Notes: generated from the letters alone by a model not told the origin. A stretch of DNA of 64,000 nucleotides from Silvania confinis (GCF_025564085.1 NZ_JAMGZJ010000074.1:62001-126000); one strand, 5' to 3'. Counted from the first letter of the stretch, positions 52,684-63,667 are shown. Numbers and translations are program-made.

Positions 52684-53082
52684 ATGCAGACCCAAATCAA
52701 AGTTCGCGGCTTTCATCTTGACGTATATCAACATGTTAACAATGCACGCTATCTCGAGTTTCTTGAAGAAGCGCGCTGGGATGGGCTGGAAAATAGCGAC
52801 AGTTTTCAATGGATGACGGCGCAGCGCATCGCATTTGTTGTCGCGAACATCAACATTAACTATCGTCGTCCTGCGGTTCTCAGTGATGTACTGACCGTGA
52901 CCAGCCAACTACAGCAGCTAAACGGCAAAAGCGGCGTACTGAGTCAGATAATTACGCTGGAGCCGGAAGGGCAGGTGGTTGCGGACGCGTTGATTACCTT
53001 CGTGTGTATCGATCTACGCACCCAGAAAGCGCTGCCGCTGGAAGGGGAGTTACGTGAAAAGCTGGAGCAGTTAATTAAATAA
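52684..53082 (+). CDS. fadM: Long-chain acyl-CoA thioesterase FadM (YbaW)
   Basis: 132-residue 4-hydroxybenzoyl-CoA-type hotdog thioesterase. The active-site segment is HLDVYQHVNNARYLEFLEEARW with the Asp near residue 13, followed by NINYRRPAVL. In E. coli FadM hydrolyses long-chain acyl-CoA by-products of oleate oxidation and is under FadR. Monocistronic here, with a REP unit after it. Confidence 0.94.
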   Translation: MQTQIKVRGFHLDVYQHVNNARYLEFLEEARWDGLENSDSFQWMTAQRIAFVVANININYRRPAVLSDVLTVTSQLQQLNGKSGVLSQIITLEPEGQVVADALITFVCIDLRTQKALPLEGELREKLEQLIK

Positions 53083-53095
53083 CTCGCCCAGCGGA

Positions 53096-53123
53096 TGCCG
53101 GGCGACGCGGTTATCACCCGGCA
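53096..53123. repeat. REP-like palindrome between fadM and queC
   Basis: TGCCGGGcgacgcgg...CACCCGGCA, one REP-type unit between convergent genes, followed by a weak T-rich stretch. Confidence 0.65.
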
Positions 53124-53134
53124 ACATGTGGTTT

Positions 53135-53830
53135 TTATTTGAGTCCGGTTTTCTTTTTCAGGGATAACATCACCGCCGGTTTATCGGCCAGATAATGATT
53201 CAGACCATTGGCCCGCAGGTTACAGGCTGCGCACTGACCGCAGCCATCACCCTGGATCCCGTTATAGCAGGTCAGCGTTTCGCTCCGCACCAGATCCAGC
53301 TTGCCCCAGTAGTCCGCCAGCGCCCAGGTTTCGGCCTTGTCGAGCCACATCAGCGGCGTTTCAAAGCGGATATCTTTTGCCATGCCGAGGTTCACCGCGT
53401 GGTTGAGGGCTTTAACAAACTCATCCCGGCAGTCCGGGTAGCCGGAAAAATCGGTTTCGCATACGCCGGTGATCACTGCTTCGGCTTTGACCTGATACGC
53501 ATAGATGGCGGTCAGCGTCAGGAAGAGGATATTACGTCCCGGCACGAAGGTATTGGGAATACCGTCTGCATTTGGCTCATAGTCAGGCACCGGGATGCTG
53601 TCGCGCGTCAGGCTGCTTACTGCGAGTTCGTTTAACAGAGTGACATCCAGAACCTTGTGCGCCCGTGCGCCGAGTTGAACCGCCAGTTTCTGTGCAACCC
53701 TGATCTCTTCGCTATGGCGCTGGCCATAGTCAAAGGTCACACAATGGACTTCATCATACTGATGTAAAGCCTGAACCAGGCAGGTGGTGGAATCTTGTCC
53801 TCCACTGAACACGACAACGGCACGTTTCAT
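53135..53830 (-). CDS. queC: 7-cyano-7-deazaguanine synthase QueC
   Basis: 231-residue ATP-dependent enzyme converting 7-carboxy-7-deazaguanine to preQ0 in queuosine biosynthesis. PP-loop [11 protein letters not shown] at about 8-18; C-terminal zinc site in [19 protein letters not shown]. The ATG at 53830 ([11 protein letters not shown]) is chosen over the longer frame because it matches the family. Confidence 0.96.
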   Translation of the reverse strand: MKRAVVVFSGGQDSTTCLVQALHQYDEVHCVTFDYGQRHSEEIRVAQKLAVQLGARAHKVLDVTLLNELAVSSLTRDSIPVPDYEPNADGIPNTFVPGRNILFLTLTAIYAYQVKAEAVITGVCETDFSGYPDCRDEFVKALNHAVNLGMAKDIRFETPLMWLDKAETWALADYWGKLDLVRSETLTCYNGIQGDGCGQCAACNLRANGLNHYLADKPAVMLSLKKKTGLK

Positions 53831-53896
53831 TATTCTTCCCAACTTTGACGATTAAAGACGCATGGTAACGTCTGCCCGTGACGGCGACCAGCTTCT

Positions 53897-55597
53897 TCAC
53901 GCTTTCGGGGCCGGTAGCCAGGCTTCAGTAAAGTCAAACCAGCCGCGTGGGTTGAGTCGGATACCGTTCACGCCTGGTGGCGCGCTGATTTGATACTGAT
54001 AGTTAAACAGCGGCGTCAGCACCGCGCTTTCCATCAATCGGGCGAAAACCGCTTTTAACCCCTGATGGCGTTCTTCGGCATCGGACCGGGACTGAACGGC
54101 ATCGAGGGTTGCCATCAGGTGGGTAAACTGCGGCGCGCTAAGCAGATGCGGCCACAGTGCATCGCAGCGTAACCACTGTTCGAGGGTATATTCCGGCGCT
54201 TCGCCAATTAACCGGTCACCCATCATGATATCGGCATCAGCAAGCGACGCGCAGCCATCCCAGGTTTTGGCATCATGGAAAATCACCGTCAGCTGACACC
54301 CTTCCTGCGCCAGGTAGCGCTTAAGCTGTTCGGCCATGGTATGTAATTCCACCGGCAGGTGATACACCAGGGTCAGCGTCTCGGGCAGCGAAATGCGCTG
54401 CGCCTGCGGCCACTGGGGGATGGTCCACCCTGGCAGCAGTTCTTGCGTGGGCGTGATCAGATCCTCATCCAGTGGCAGCGTATGCAGCAGGGATGAATGA
54501 TGAATGATCTCCACCAGTCTGCGGGCCTGCATTTCGCTTAGCCGCCCGCTCTGTTTCAGCGTGAGATAACAAAAACCCAGGCTGATGCTGTTACTGACCA
54601 GCCGTAAGCTGGCGAGCTCTTCCGGCTCGCCAATGGCGATTTGCACCGGATGACGGCAGCTGGTGCCTAAATCCTGGTCAAAAAGCTGGGGGGTGATCCA
54701 GAATTCGATCGCTTTCAGCAGCGGGTGCCCCAGATGGTACTGCTCGTGGCTTTCGAGCCGCACCAGGTCCGGTTCGAACAGGGTCAGCCGAAACGGCCCA
54801 CTGCCCGTCAGCGGCTGTTGCGGATGCGCCAGGTGGCTGCAATAGCTCGCCAGGCGGTGTGCCAGCCAGTAATCCGGCTGATGCAGCACAAATGTCAGGC
54901 ACTGAGGATGCGTCAGTTCAATCTGTTTTACGCTGTTAAACAGTCTGCGCAGCGCGGGCAGGGTTAGCAGCAACATTAGCTGCTTCTGCAGTTGGGCCGT
55001 CTCAATCTTGTCCCCCGTATGCCAGTGCAGCGTAGAGCGGATGTAGAAATGCCAGCGTAATCCATCGGCGGAGACCTCCCAGTGATGGGCCAGATCGCCG
55101 GTGGGTTCGCTACGGGTGTCGTTGAAGCGCGTCAGTCCGGAAAAAATCTGCCCCACCAGATGCTGTTCGGCACGTCCCGGCAAAAAGCCAGGATGCAGCG
55201 GGTCGAGCGGACGATAGTAGGGAATACGCAACGTAGGGGTATTGTTCTGCCACTGTCCTCCCAGAAAAGGATGCAGCAGCGCACGCAGCGTCTGGGGCGC
55301 CAACTGGGCCAGCTCCAGCGCGTTGTGCTGATGACCGCTTTTTAACGCCTCTTCCATCATCGCATTGCGTAACGAATCGGGCGTCACGTTAAAGCGCAGG
55401 TCGCCGCGCTTTCCGCGCCCGGACTGCGCCTGCCAGTTTAACCAGCCCGCATCCTGCGCCTGACGTAAAATCGTACGCACGTGCCGTTCGCTGCAAAAGC
55501 AGCGGCTGGCCAGCTCCGCCACGCTCACCTGCTGCGGTGCACCGGCGGAAGGCTGCCACAGCCTTTGGTACTGATTCAATCGATTAAGCAGGCGCAT
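53897..55597 (-). CDS. ybaE: SgrR-family regulator/solute-binding protein YbaE
   Basis: 566 residues: an N-terminal winged-helix domain (about 1-110; ...VSVAELASRCFCSERHVRTILRQAQDAGWL) fused to an extracytoplasmic solute-binding protein family 5 domain without a signal peptide. This is the SgrR layout (a cytoplasmic transcription factor sensing a small ligand), although SgrR itself is elsewhere. Target and ligand are unknown. Divergent from cof over 102 bases. Length equals E. coli YbaE. Confidence 0.92.
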   Translation of the reverse strand: MRLLNRLNQYQRLWQPSAGAPQQVSVAELASRCFCSERHVRTILRQAQDAGWLNWQAQSGRGKRGDLRFNVTPDSLRNAMMEEALKSGHQHNALELAQLAPQTLRALLHPFLGGQWQNNTPTLRIPYYRPLDPLHPGFLPGRAEQHLVGQIFSGLTRFNDTRSEPTGDLAHHWEVSADGLRWHFYIRSTLHWHTGDKIETAQLQKQLMLLLTLPALRRLFNSVKQIELTHPQCLTFVLHQPDYWLAHRLASYCSHLAHPQQPLTGSGPFRLTLFEPDLVRLESHEQYHLGHPLLKAIEFWITPQLFDQDLGTSCRHPVQIAIGEPEELASLRLVSNSISLGFCYLTLKQSGRLSEMQARRLVEIIHHSSLLHTLPLDEDLITPTQELLPGWTIPQWPQAQRISLPETLTLVYHLPVELHTMAEQLKRYLAQEGCQLTVIFHDAKTWDGCASLADADIMMGDRLIGEAPEYTLEQWLRCDALWPHLLSAPQFTHLMATLDAVQSRSDAEERHQGLKAVFARLMESAVLTPLFNYQYQISAPPGVNGIRLNPRGWFDFTEAWLPAPKA

Positions 55598-55699
55598 ATA
55601 AAAACCCGGAACAATAATGTTTAACTATTCAGTATTACTTCCGTATATATCACGCAATACTGATGCACAAGTTAAACCCATTACATTTTCGGGAGCACT

Positions 55700-56518
55700 A
55701 TGGCGCGGCTGGCTGCATTTGATATGGACGGCACCTTGTTAATGCCGGACCACCGTTTAGGCGACAAGACCTTGAGTGCGCTTAAGCGGCTGCATGAGCG
55801 CGACATTACGCTCACTTTTGCCACCGGACGACATGTGCTGGAAATGCGCCATTTGATGGGCACGTTATCGCTGGAGGCGTTCTTAATCACTGGCAACGGA
55901 ACGCGCATTCACTCGCTGGAAGGGGACGTATTGTATCGCCAGGATCTCGCGCCAGATGTTGCCGAACAGGTATTACATACCACCTGGGATACCGAGGCCA
56001 GCATCCACGTCTTTAACGACACCGGCTGGCTGACCGGCCAGGACATTCCGGCTCTGCTCGAGGCGCATGTTTACAGCGGGTTCCAATACCAGCTAACCGA
56101 TCTACGTCGGATCCCGGCTCACGCGGTAACCAAAATCTGTTTTTGTAGCGATCATGACGATCTGTGCCGACTGCGCATTCAGCTTAACGAGGCGCTGGGC
56201 AACCGCGCGCACCTGACCTTCTCGGCTGTCGATTGCCTGGAAGTGCTGCCGGTAGGATGCAACAAAGGTTCTGCGCTGGCGGTGCTGAGCGACCACCTGG
56301 GCTACAGCATGCAGGAGTGCATGGCGTTCGGTGATGCCATGAATGACCGCGAGATGCTGGGCAGCGTCGGTCGCGGCTTGATTATGGGCAATGCGATGCC
56401 GCAGCTGATGGCTGAGCTCTCGCATCTGCCGGTTATCGGACACTGCCGTAATGAAGCGGTGTCCCATTTTCTGACTCATTGGCTGGACACACCCGATCTT
56501 CCTTATTCCCCCGAATAG
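55700..56518 (+). CDS. cof: HAD phosphatase Cof
   Basis: 272-residue haloacid-dehalogenase phosphatase. Motif I DMDGTLL (8-14), motif II FATGRH, Lys in NKGSALAVL, and motif [14 protein letters not shown]. Type IIB cap. In E. coli Cof hydrolyses HMP-PP (a thiamine pyrimidine) and pyridoxal phosphate, among others. Terminator directly after. Confidence 0.95.
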   Translation: MARLAAFDMDGTLLMPDHRLGDKTLSALKRLHERDITLTFATGRHVLEMRHLMGTLSLEAFLITGNGTRIHSLEGDVLYRQDLAPDVAEQVLHTTWDTEASIHVFNDTGWLTGQDIPALLEAHVYSGFQYQLTDLRRIPAHAVTKICFCSDHDDLCRLRIQLNEALGNRAHLTFSAVDCLEVLPVGCNKGSALAVLSDHLGYSMQECMAFGDAMNDREMLGSVGRGLIMGNAMPQLMAELSHLPVIGHCRNEAVSHFLTHWLDTPDLPYSPE

Positions 56519-56533
56519 TGAGGCTCTTCCAGC

Positions 56534-56560
56534 AAGCCAGACGAAAGTCTGGCTTTTTTT
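56534..56560 (+). terminator. cof terminator
   Basis: AAGCCAGAC-gaaa-GTCTGGCTT followed by TTTTT; it touches the stop of the convergent cysteine desulfhydrase gene. Confidence 0.85.
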
Positions 56561-57605
56561 ATTTTACCAGCCGGGCAATTTCTGCCGACCAGGGCGCCAC
56601 GTCGCCAATAGTGGATTTCACCCACTCGGCGTTGTAATAGGTGTCGAGGTAGCGCTCGCCGCTGTCGCAGAGCAGGGTGACAATCGAGCCTGTTTGCCCG
56701 GCCTCGCGCATCCGCGCAGCAAGCTGTAAAGCCCCCCACATGTTAGTCCCGGTTGAAGCGCCCACTTTGCGACCTAGCTGGGTTTCCAGCCAGTGGGCGG
56801 TGGCGACGCTGGCGGCATCTGGCACCCGCAGCATTTCGTCGACCACATCGGGAATAAACGACGGCTCGACGCGCGGGCGGCCAATCCCTTCGATTTTGCT
56901 GCCCACCGGGCTGCGCAGGTCCGGATTGCGTTGCTGCCAGTAGTCGAGGAAGACTGAGTTTTCCGGATCGACCACCATCAGGCGGGTATCGTAGCCCTGG
57001 CAGCGGATATAGCGGCCAATGGTCGCAGATGTCCCACCCGTTCCGGCACTCATTACAATATGCGTCGGTTCGGGGTGCGGCTCGTTTTGCATCTGGCGGA
57101 AGATACTGTCGGCAATATTGTTATTGCCACGCCAGTCGGTAGCCCGTTCGGCGAAGGTGAACTGGTCCATATAGTGGCCGTTCAGCTCGCGGGCCAGCAT
57201 CTCTGAGGCGGCATAGATTCCGCAGGCGCTCTCTACAAAGTGGCAGCGCCCGCCGTAGAATTCAATCTGTTCAATTTTGCGTTTTGCGGTACAGGACGGC
57301 ATCACGGCGATAAACGGCAGGCCGAGCAGGCGGGCAAAGTAGGCTTCGGACACCGCGGTAGAGCCGGATGACGATTCAATGATGGTGGTGCCTTCATTGA
57401 TCCAGCCGTTACATAAGCCATACAGGAACAGAGAGCGCGCCAGGCGGTGCTTTAGGCTGCCAGTAGGGTGGGTACTTTCGTCTTTCAGATACAGCTGAAT
57501 GCCAGCAAAGCCGGGCAGAGTCAGGCGAATAAGGTGCGTGTCGGCCGAGCGCTGATAATCGGCGTTAATTTCACTGATGGCGTGTTTAACCCAGGTACTC
57601 TTCAT
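56559..57605 (-). CDS. cdsH: PLP-dependent L-cysteine desulfhydrase (CdsH type)
   Basis: 348-residue fold-type II PLP enzyme of the cysteine-synthase family. PLP lysine in [13 protein letters not shown] (Lys52), substrate loop SSSGSTAV, phosphate-binding [12 protein letters not shown] and a C-terminal LLCDSGERY. Family similarity alone would allow cysteine synthase or desulfhydrase. The assignment rests on divergent pairing with decR: in Salmonella an inducible cysteine desulfhydrase (CdsH) lies next to ybaO/decR and is controlled by it. It would detoxify excess cysteine to pyruvate, ammonia and sulfide. Absent at this place in E. coli K-12, as far as I recall. Confidence 0.8.
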   Translation of the reverse strand: MKSTWVKHAISEINADYQRSADTHLIRLTLPGFAGIQLYLKDESTHPTGSLKHRLARSLFLYGLCNGWINEGTTIIESSSGSTAVSEAYFARLLGLPFIAVMPSCTAKRKIEQIEFYGGRCHFVESACGIYAASEMLARELNGHYMDQFTFAERATDWRGNNNIADSIFRQMQNEPHPEPTHIVMSAGTGGTSATIGRYIRCQGYDTRLMVVDPENSVFLDYWQQRNPDLRSPVGSKIEGIGRPRVEPSFIPDVVDEMLRVPDAASVATAHWLETQLGRKVGASTGTNMWGALQLAARMREAGQTGSIVTLLCDSGERYLDTYYNAEWVKSTIGDVAPWSAEIARLVK

Positions 57606-57721
57606 TCCAGTCTTCCGTTTGTCATTTTGTGCCCAGCATAGCGAAAAACACAGAAAAAATTGTTGCTATCTGACCTTTAAAATACAATATCAGGAGAAAA
57701 ATTTTCTCTGTGGGGGTGGGT

Positions 57722-58180
57722 ATGCTAGATAAAATTGACCGTAAGCTGCTGTCCTTGTTGCAAAGAGACTGCACCCTCTCTTTGCAGGCGCTGGCGGATG
57801 CCGTTAATCTGACCACCACGCCCTGCTGGAAACGTCTTAAACGCCTCGAAGATGAAGGCATTCTGCTGGCGCGCGTGGCTCTGCTGGATCCCGAAAAACT
57901 GGGGCTTGGATTGACCGCGTTTGTTCTGATAAAAACGCAACATCACAGCAGCGACTGGTATTGCAGGTTCGTTACCGTGGTATCGGATATGCCGGAGGTG
58001 CTGGGCTTCTGGCGAATGGCGGGCGAATACGACTACCTGATGCGGGTTCAGGTGGCGGACATGAAACGCTATGATGACTTCTACAAACGGCTGGTGAACA
58101 GCGTGCCAGGTCTGTCGAATGTCACCTCCAGCTTCGCGATGGAACAGATAAAATACACCACCGCATTACCCATTGAATAA
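57722..58180 (+). CDS. decR: Cysteine-responsive Lrp-family regulator DecR (YbaO)
   Basis: 152-residue Lrp/AsnC regulator: N-terminal helix-turn-helix (about 5-50; [28 protein letters not shown]) and a C-terminal RAM/ligand-binding domain ([16 protein letters not shown]). In E. coli DecR activates cysteine detoxification genes (cyuPA). Here it likely controls the divergent cdsH across 116 bases. Start at 57722 (MLDKIDRK) rather than the frame start at 57710. Confidence 0.94.
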   Translation: MLDKIDRKLLSLLQRDCTLSLQALADAVNLTTTPCWKRLKRLEDEGILLARVALLDPEKLGLGLTAFVLIKTQHHSSDWYCRFVTVVSDMPEVLGFWRMAGEYDYLMRVQVADMKRYDDFYKRLVNSVPGLSNVTSSFAMEQIKYTTALPIE

Positions 58181-58222
58181 CGTCCCGGCCTTGCCGGAAT
58201 ACGACCCTCAGGAACAGACCGC

Positions 58223-59995
58223 GTGCGATTATTTGCTCAGTTAAGCTGGTACTTTCGTCGGGAGTGGCAACGCTACCTCGGCGCAGTGGCCCTGCTTATT
58301 ATCATTGCCATTTTGCAGCTCATTCCGCCAAAAGTGGTGGGCTACGTCGTGGATGACGTGACCGAACAGTATTACAACACCGCACGGGTGATGATGTGGA
58401 TTGGCACGCTGGTGTTGACGGCAGTCGTCGTCTATCTGCTGCGCTACGTCTGGCGCGTGCTGCTGTTTGGTGCGTCCTATCAGCTTGCGGTAGAGCTGCG
58501 GGAAGATTTTTATCGTCAGCTTAGCCGCCAGCATCCGGAATTTTACCTGCGCCACCGCACCGGCGATCTGATTGCCCGCGCCACCAATGACGTCGATCGG
58601 GTGGTGTTTGCCGCCGGGGAAGGGGTGCTGACGCTGGTCGATTCGCTGGTGATGGGCTGCGCGGTGCTGATTGTGATGTCCACCCAAATCAGCTGGCAGC
58701 TGACGCTGCTGGCGCTGTTGCCGATGCCGCTGATGGCGCTGGCGATCAAACGCTACGGCGATCAGCTGCACCAGCGCTTCAAGCTGGCGCAGGCGGCGTT
58801 TTCATCCCTGAACGATCGGACCCAGGAAAGCCTGACCAGCATTCGGATGATCAAAGCGTTCGGCCTGGAAGATCGCCAGTCGGCACTGTTTGCCGCCGAT
58901 GCTGCGGATACGGGGGCTAAAAACCTGCGGGTTGCCCGCATTGACGCCCGATTTGATCCCACTATTTATATTGCTATCGGCACCGCCAACCTGCTGGCGA
59001 TTGGCGGTGGCAGCTGGATGGTGATTAACGGCACCCTGACGCTCGGGCAACTGACCAGCTTTGCCATGTATCTGGGGCTGATGATCTGGCCGATGCTGGC
59101 CCTGGCCTGGATGTTTAATATCGTCGAGCGCGGGAGCGCCGCTTACAGCCGCATTCGCGCCATGCTCGCCGAAGCACCGGTGGTGAATGATGGCAGCGAA
59201 CCGGTACCAGAAGGGCGCGGCGAGCTGAGCGTGGCGGTGCGAGCATTTGCGTATCCGCACACGGAAAAAAATACGCTTGAGAACGTCCATTTCACCCTGC
59301 AGCCGGGGCAAATGTTGGGCATCTGCGGCCCGACGGGCGCGGGGAAAAGCACCGTGCTTTCACTGATCCAGCGCCACTTTGATATCGACCAGGGCGAGAT
59401 CCGCTTCCACGATATCCCCCTCACGCAATTGCAGCTGGACAGCTGGCGCAGTCGTCTGGCGGTGGTCAGCCAGACGCCGTTCCTGTTCTCGGATTCCGTT
59501 GCCAGCAACATTGCGCTGGGCTGTCCGCAGGCGACCCGGGAAGAGATTGAGCACGTGGCCCGACTCGCCAGCGTGCATGAAGATATCCTGCGTCTGCCAC
59601 AGGGCTATGAAACCGAGGTCGGCGAACGCGGCGTGATGCTCTCCGGCGGGCAGAAGCAGCGTATTTCCATCGCCCGCGCCCTGCTGCTGAATGCCGAAAT
59701 CCTGCTGCTCGATGATGCCCTCTCCGCCGTGGACGGACGTACCGAACACCAGATCCTGCACAATTTGCGGCAGTGGGGAGAAGGGCGCACGGTGATTATC
59801 AGTGCGCATCGGCTGTCGGCCCTGACCGAAGCTAATGAAATTCTGGTGATGCAGCACGGGCACATCGCCCAACGCGGCGAGCATGAACAGTTGGCGGAAC
59901 AGCCAGGATGGTATCGCGATATGTATCGTTATCAACAACTGGAAGCGGCACTGGATGACGCACCGGAAATCAACGAGGAGGCCGCCGATGCGTAG
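58223..59995 (+). CDS. mdlA: Heterodimeric ABC exporter subunit MdlA
   Basis: 590-residue half-transporter: six membrane helices (about 15-300) and an ATPase domain with Walker [10 protein letters not shown], signature MLSGGQKQR, Walker [12 protein letters not shown]. Starts at GTG (GTGCGATTATTT), the family start. It forms a dimer with MdlB, whose gene overlaps by 8 bases. The substrate is not established (multidrug-resistance-like by homology). No C39 peptidase domain, so it is not a candidate for processing the island's GG-leader peptides. Confidence 0.95.
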   Translation: MRLFAQLSWYFRREWQRYLGAVALLIIIAILQLIPPKVVGYVVDDVTEQYYNTARVMMWIGTLVLTAVVVYLLRYVWRVLLFGASYQLAVELREDFYRQLSRQHPEFYLRHRTGDLIARATNDVDRVVFAAGEGVLTLVDSLVMGCAVLIVMSTQISWQLTLLALLPMPLMALAIKRYGDQLHQRFKLAQAAFSSLNDRTQESLTSIRMIKAFGLEDRQSALFAADAADTGAKNLRVARIDARFDPTIYIAIGTANLLAIGGGSWMVINGTLTLGQLTSFAMYLGLMIWPMLALAWMFNIVERGSAAYSRIRAMLAEAPVVNDGSEPVPEGRGELSVAVRAFAYPHTEKNTLENVHFTLQPGQMLGICGPTGAGKSTVLSLIQRHFDIDQGEIRFHDIPLTQLQLDSWRSRLAVVSQTPFLFSDSVASNIALGCPQATREEIEHVARLASVHEDILRLPQGYETEVGERGVMLSGGQKQRISIARALLLNAEILLLDDALSAVDGRTEHQILHNLRQWGEGRTVIISAHRLSALTEANEILVMQHGHIAQRGEHEQLAEQPGWYRDMYRYQQLEAALDDAPEINEEAADA

Positions 59996-61766
59996 TTTTT
60001 CCCAGCTGTGGCCGACCCTCAAGCGCCTGCTGGCCTATGGTTCGCCATGGCGCAAACCGCTGTCGCTGGCGGTGGTGCTGCTGTGGATAGCCGCGATTGC
60101 CGAAGTGAGCGGGCCGCTACTGATCAGCTACTTCATCGACAATATGGTGGCAAAAAGCTATCTGCCGCTGGGGCTTGTTACCGGGCTGGCGGTCGCCTAT
60201 GTCGGCTTACAATTCCTGGCCGCCGGGCTGCATTACGTCCAGTCGCTGCTGTTTAACCAGGCCGCCGTCGGAGTCGTTCAGCAGTTGCGAACCGACGTTT
60301 TCGATGCTGCACTCCGCCAGCCACTGAGTGAATTTGACACCCAGCCCGTCGGGCAAATTATCTCCCGTGTCACGAATGATACGGAAGTGATCCGCGATCT
60401 GTATGTCACGGTGGTGGCAACGGTGCTGCGCAGTGCGGCGCTGGTGGGGGCTATGCTGGTGGCGATGTTCAGCCTTGAGTGGCGGATGGCGCTGATCGCG
60501 ATGGCGATCTTCCCCGCGGTCATCATCGTGATGATCATCTATCAGCGCTACAGCACGCCGATCGTCCGGCGCATGCGCGCCTATCTGGCCGACATCAACG
60601 ATGGCTTTAATGAAGTCATCAACGGCATGAGCGTCATTCAGCAGTTTCGCCAGCAGACGCGGTTTGGCGAGCGGATGGGCGAGGCCAGCCGCTCGCACTA
60701 TATGGCCCGGATGCAGACGCTTCGGCTCGACGGTTTTCTGCTGCGCCCGCTGTTAAGCCTGTTCTCGGCGCTGGTGCTGTGCGGGTTACTGATGCAGTTT
60801 AGTTTCGCAGCCGGCGGGACGATTGAGGTGGGAGTGCTGTATGCGTTCATTAGCTATCTGGGACGCCTTAATGAACCGCTGATCGAGTTGACTACCCAGC
60901 AGTCGATGCTGCAGCAGGCAGTGGTAGCCGGTGAGCGCGTGTTTGAGCTGATGGACCGGCCGCGTCAGTCTTACGGCAACGACACTCGGGAGCTGCAAAG
61001 CGGCACCCTCGAATTCGAGAATGTCTCCTTTGCCTATCGTGAGGATCGGCTGGTGCTGGAGGATATCAACCTGACGGTGCCGTCGCGCAGTTTTGTCGCG
61101 CTGGTCGGGCATACCGGCAGCGGGAAAAGTACCCTTGCGAGCCTGCTGATGGGGTATTACCCGCTGACAAAAGGCGAAATTCGTCTGGATGGTCGCCCGC
61201 TTGAGACTCTGAGCCACGCCACGCTGCGTAAAGGGGTGGCGATGGTACAGCAGGATCCGGTAGTGCTGGCTGATACGTTCTTTGCCAACATCACGCTGGG
61301 CCGCCCGTTCACTGAGGCACAGGTGTGGGATGTGCTGGAAAAAGTCCAACTGGCGGAGCTGGCGCGCGGCCTGCACGATGGCATTCACACCCGGCTGGGC
61401 GAGCAGGGTAACAACCTGTCGGTCGGGCAAAAACAGCTTCTGGCGCTGGCTCGCGTCCTGATTGAGACCCCGCAGGTGCTGATCCTCGACGAAGCGACGG
61501 CAAGCATCGACTCCGGTACGGAACAGGCTATTCAGCAGGCGTTGGCGGCGGTACGCGAGCACACCACGCTGGTGGTGATTGCCCATCGGCTGTCGACGAT
61601 TGTGGAGGCAGATACCATTCTGGTGCTTCATCGCGGACAAGCGGTTGAACGCGGTACCCACAAGCAACTGCTTGAGGCTAAAGGGCGTTACTGGCAGATG
61701 TACCAACTGCAGCTGGCCGGTGAAGAGCTGGCCGCCAGCGTACGCGAGGAGTCGCTCAGCGCCTGA
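59988..61766 (+). CDS. mdlB: Heterodimeric ABC exporter subunit MdlB
   Basis: 592-residue partner of MdlA. ATG at 59988 ([15 protein letters not shown]) overlaps the mdlA stop by 8 bases and has GAGGAGG upstream; the longer in-frame start at 59883 is inside mdlA and rejected. Walker [10 protein letters not shown], signature LSVGQKQL, Walker [12 protein letters not shown]. One of the two ATP sites, formed with MdlA's altered LSGGQ/LSVGQ pair, is probably less active, as usual in heterodimers. Confidence 0.95.
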   Translation: MRSFSQLWPTLKRLLAYGSPWRKPLSLAVVLLWIAAIAEVSGPLLISYFIDNMVAKSYLPLGLVTGLAVAYVGLQFLAAGLHYVQSLLFNQAAVGVVQQLRTDVFDAALRQPLSEFDTQPVGQIISRVTNDTEVIRDLYVTVVATVLRSAALVGAMLVAMFSLEWRMALIAMAIFPAVIIVMIIYQRYSTPIVRRMRAYLADINDGFNEVINGMSVIQQFRQQTRFGERMGEASRSHYMARMQTLRLDGFLLRPLLSLFSALVLCGLLMQFSFAAGGTIEVGVLYAFISYLGRLNEPLIELTTQQSMLQQAVVAGERVFELMDRPRQSYGNDTRELQSGTLEFENVSFAYREDRLVLEDINLTVPSRSFVALVGHTGSGKSTLASLLMGYYPLTKGEIRLDGRPLETLSHATLRKGVAMVQQDPVVLADTFFANITLGRPFTEAQVWDVLEKVQLAELARGLHDGIHTRLGEQGNNLSVGQKQLLALARVLIETPQVLILDEATASIDSGTEQAIQQALAAVREHTTLVVIAHRLSTIVEADTILVLHRGQAVERGTHKQLLEAKGRYWQMYQLQLAGEELAASVREESLSA

Positions 61767-61828
61767 TGCACTAAAAACAGGCAACGCATCGGCCGCTGAA
61801 ACGGTTGGTGCAGAAATGAAACGCATCA

Positions 61829-61845
61829 TGCACTGTCATGGTGCG
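61829..61845 (+). promoter_or_regulatory. NtrC binding site
   Basis: TGCACTGTCATGGTGCG, close to the NtrC consensus (TGCAC-N5-GGTGCA type dyad), 53 bases upstream of the -24 element. A weaker TGGTGCA half-site lies at about 61806-61812. Confidence 0.7.
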
Positions 61846-61897
61846 TTTTTTTTCGCCCGTTATCCGCCACCCCTCGTATTCCCTCTCTTTTCACTTT

Positions 61898-61913
61898 TGG
61901 CACAGCGCTTGCA
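61898..61913 (+). promoter_or_regulatory. Sigma-54 promoter of glnK-amtB
   Basis: TGGCAC at -24 and TTGCA at -12 with exactly ten bases between the GG (61899-61900) and GC (61911-61912) dinucleotides. The glnK ATG is 50 bases downstream. Expected to fire under nitrogen limitation through NtrC. Confidence 0.9.
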
Positions 61914-61963
61914 ATACCTGATCTGTTCGCTAGCCAAAACCGAATTCTGACTGGAGGGGATAT

Positions 61964-62302
61964 ATGAAGCTGGTTACCGTGGTAATCAAACCATTCAAAC
62001 TTGAAGACGTGCGTGAAGCGCTGTCTTCCATGGGCATTCAGGGTCTGACCGTCACCGAAGTGAAAGGCTTTGGTCGGCAGAAGGGTCATGCGGAGCTGTA
62101 TCGTGGTGCCGAATACAGCGTCAACTTCCTGCCAAAAGTGAAGATTGACGTGGCGATTGCCGACGATCAGCTGGATGAAGTCATCGACGTGATTAGTAAA
62201 GCAGCCTACACCGGCAAAATTGGCGACGGCAAAATTTTCGTTGCTGAGCTGCAACGCGTTATTCGCATTCGTACGGGTGAAGCCGACGAAGCGGCACTGT
62301 AA
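61964..62302 (+). CDS. glnK: Nitrogen regulatory protein PII-2 GlnK
   Basis: 112-residue PII protein; the T-loop carries the uridylylation site Tyr51 (RGAEYSVNF). It binds 2-oxoglutarate, ATP and ADP and reversibly plugs AmtB. Ends VIRIRTGEADEAAL as in relatives. GGAGGGGAT ribosome binding site. amtB begins 33 bases downstream. Confidence 0.98.
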   Translation: MKLVTVVIKPFKLEDVREALSSMGIQGLTVTEVKGFGRQKGHAELYRGAEYSVNFLPKVKIDVAIADDQLDEVIDVISKAAYTGKIGDGKIFVAELQRVIRIRTGEADEAAL

Positions 62303-62335
62303 AAAACCTGGCACACAGTGATAGGGATCGAAAAA

Positions 62336-63622
62336 ATGAACACAACAACATTTAAAGCAGGTCTGGGGTCTCTGGCACTGCTGCCTGGACTGGCAATGGC
62401 TGCCCCTGCGGTGGCGGACAAAGCCGACAACGCCTTTATGATGATCTGCACCGCGCTGGTGCTGTTCATGACCATTCCGGGGATTGCGCTGTTTTACGGC
62501 GGCCTGATCCGCGGTAAAAACGTACTTTCAATGCTCACTCAGGTCACCGTGACCTTTGCGCTGGTCTGTGTGCTGTGGGTGGTTTACGGCTACTCGCTGG
62601 CCTTCGGCGAAGGCAACGCCTTCTTCGGCAGCTTTAACTGGGCGATGCTGAAAAATATCGAACTGACTGCGGTGATGGGCAGCTTCTATCAGTACATTCA
62701 CGTGGCGTTCCAGGGCTCCTTCGCCTGTATCACCGTCGGGCTGATTGTTGGCGCGCTGGCGGAACGTATTCGCTTCTCTGCGGTGCTGATCTTCGTGGTG
62801 GTCTGGCTGACCCTCTCCTATGTGCCGATTGCGCATATGGTCTGGGGTGGCGGTCTGCTGGCCTCGCACGGTGCGATGGACTTTGCAGGCGGTACCGTGG
62901 TTCACATCAACGCCGCCGTCGCGGGTCTGGTGGGTGCTTACCTGATTGGCAAACGCGTCGGTTTTGGCAAAGAAGCGTTCAAACCGCACAATTTGCCGAT
63001 GGTCTTTACCGGCACCGCGATCCTCTACTTCGGCTGGTTTGGCTTTAACGCCGGTTCTGCTGGTGCGGCTAGCGAAATCGCTGCGCTGGCGTTCGTGAAT
63101 ACCGTCGTGGCGACCGCAGGCGCCATCCTCGCCTGGATCTTTGGCGAATGGACCGTGCGCGGTAAACCTTCGCTGCTGGGTGCGTGTTCTGGCGCGATTG
63201 CCGGTCTGGTCGGTATCACCCCAGCCTGCGGTTACGTGGGTGTTGGCGGCGCGCTGATCATTGGTCTGGTGGCGGGTCTGGCGGGTCTGTGGGGCGTAAC
63301 CGCACTGAAACGTTTACTGCGCGTCGACGACCCTTGTGATGTGTTTGGTGTGCACGGCGTGTGCGGCATCATCGGCTGCATCATGACCGGTATCTTCGCT
63401 GCAACGTCGCTTGGCGGTGTAGGGTATGCAGAAGGCGTCAGCATGGGTCATCAGGTGCTGGTCCAGTTGGAAAGTATCGCTATCACTGTCGTCTGGTCAG
63501 GTGTGGTCGCCTTTATCGGATACAAACTGGCGGACATGACGGTTGGTCTGCGCGTTCCGGAAGAGCAGGAGCGTGAAGGTCTGGACGTCAACAGTCACGG
63601 CGAGAATGCGTATAACGCTTAA
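62336..63622 (+). CDS. amtB: Ammonium transporter AmtB
   Basis: 428-residue trimeric ammonia channel. Signal peptide of 22 residues (MNTTTFKAGLGSLALLPGLAMA), eleven membrane helices, pore motifs such as GIALFYGGLIRGKN and the twin-His positions in VVHINAAVAGL and VHGVCGI. Cytoplasmic tail ends EREGLDVNSHGENAYNA. The ATG at 62336 is preferred to the in-frame GTG at 62318 by family length. Terminator immediately after. Confidence 0.97.
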   Translation: MNTTTFKAGLGSLALLPGLAMAAPAVADKADNAFMMICTALVLFMTIPGIALFYGGLIRGKNVLSMLTQVTVTFALVCVLWVVYGYSLAFGEGNAFFGSFNWAMLKNIELTAVMGSFYQYIHVAFQGSFACITVGLIVGALAERIRFSAVLIFVVVWLTLSYVPIAHMVWGGGLLASHGAMDFAGGTVVHINAAVAGLVGAYLIGKRVGFGKEAFKPHNLPMVFTGTAILYFGWFGFNAGSAGAASEIAALAFVNTVVATAGAILAWIFGEWTVRGKPSLLGACSGAIAGLVGITPACGYVGVGGALIIGLVAGLAGLWGVTALKRLLRVDDPCDVFGVHGVCGIIGCIMTGIFAATSLGGVGYAEGVSMGHQVLVQLESIAITVVWSGVVAFIGYKLADMTVGLRVPEEQEREGLDVNSHGENAYNA

Positions 63623-63630
63623 GTAAAAGC

Positions 63631-63660
63631 AAACGGCAACCTCCAGGTTGCCGTTTTAGT
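63631..63660 (+). terminator. glnK-amtB terminator
   Basis: AAACGGCAACC-tcca-GGTTGCCGTTTT, then AGTTCTT; stable Rho-independent terminator. Confidence 0.85.
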
Positions 63661-63667
63661 TCTTGCA

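Noticed and set aside
58223-61766. MdlAB as the exporter of the GG-leader peptides
   Set aside because: Core genes present in island-free relatives and lacking a C39 peptidase domain.
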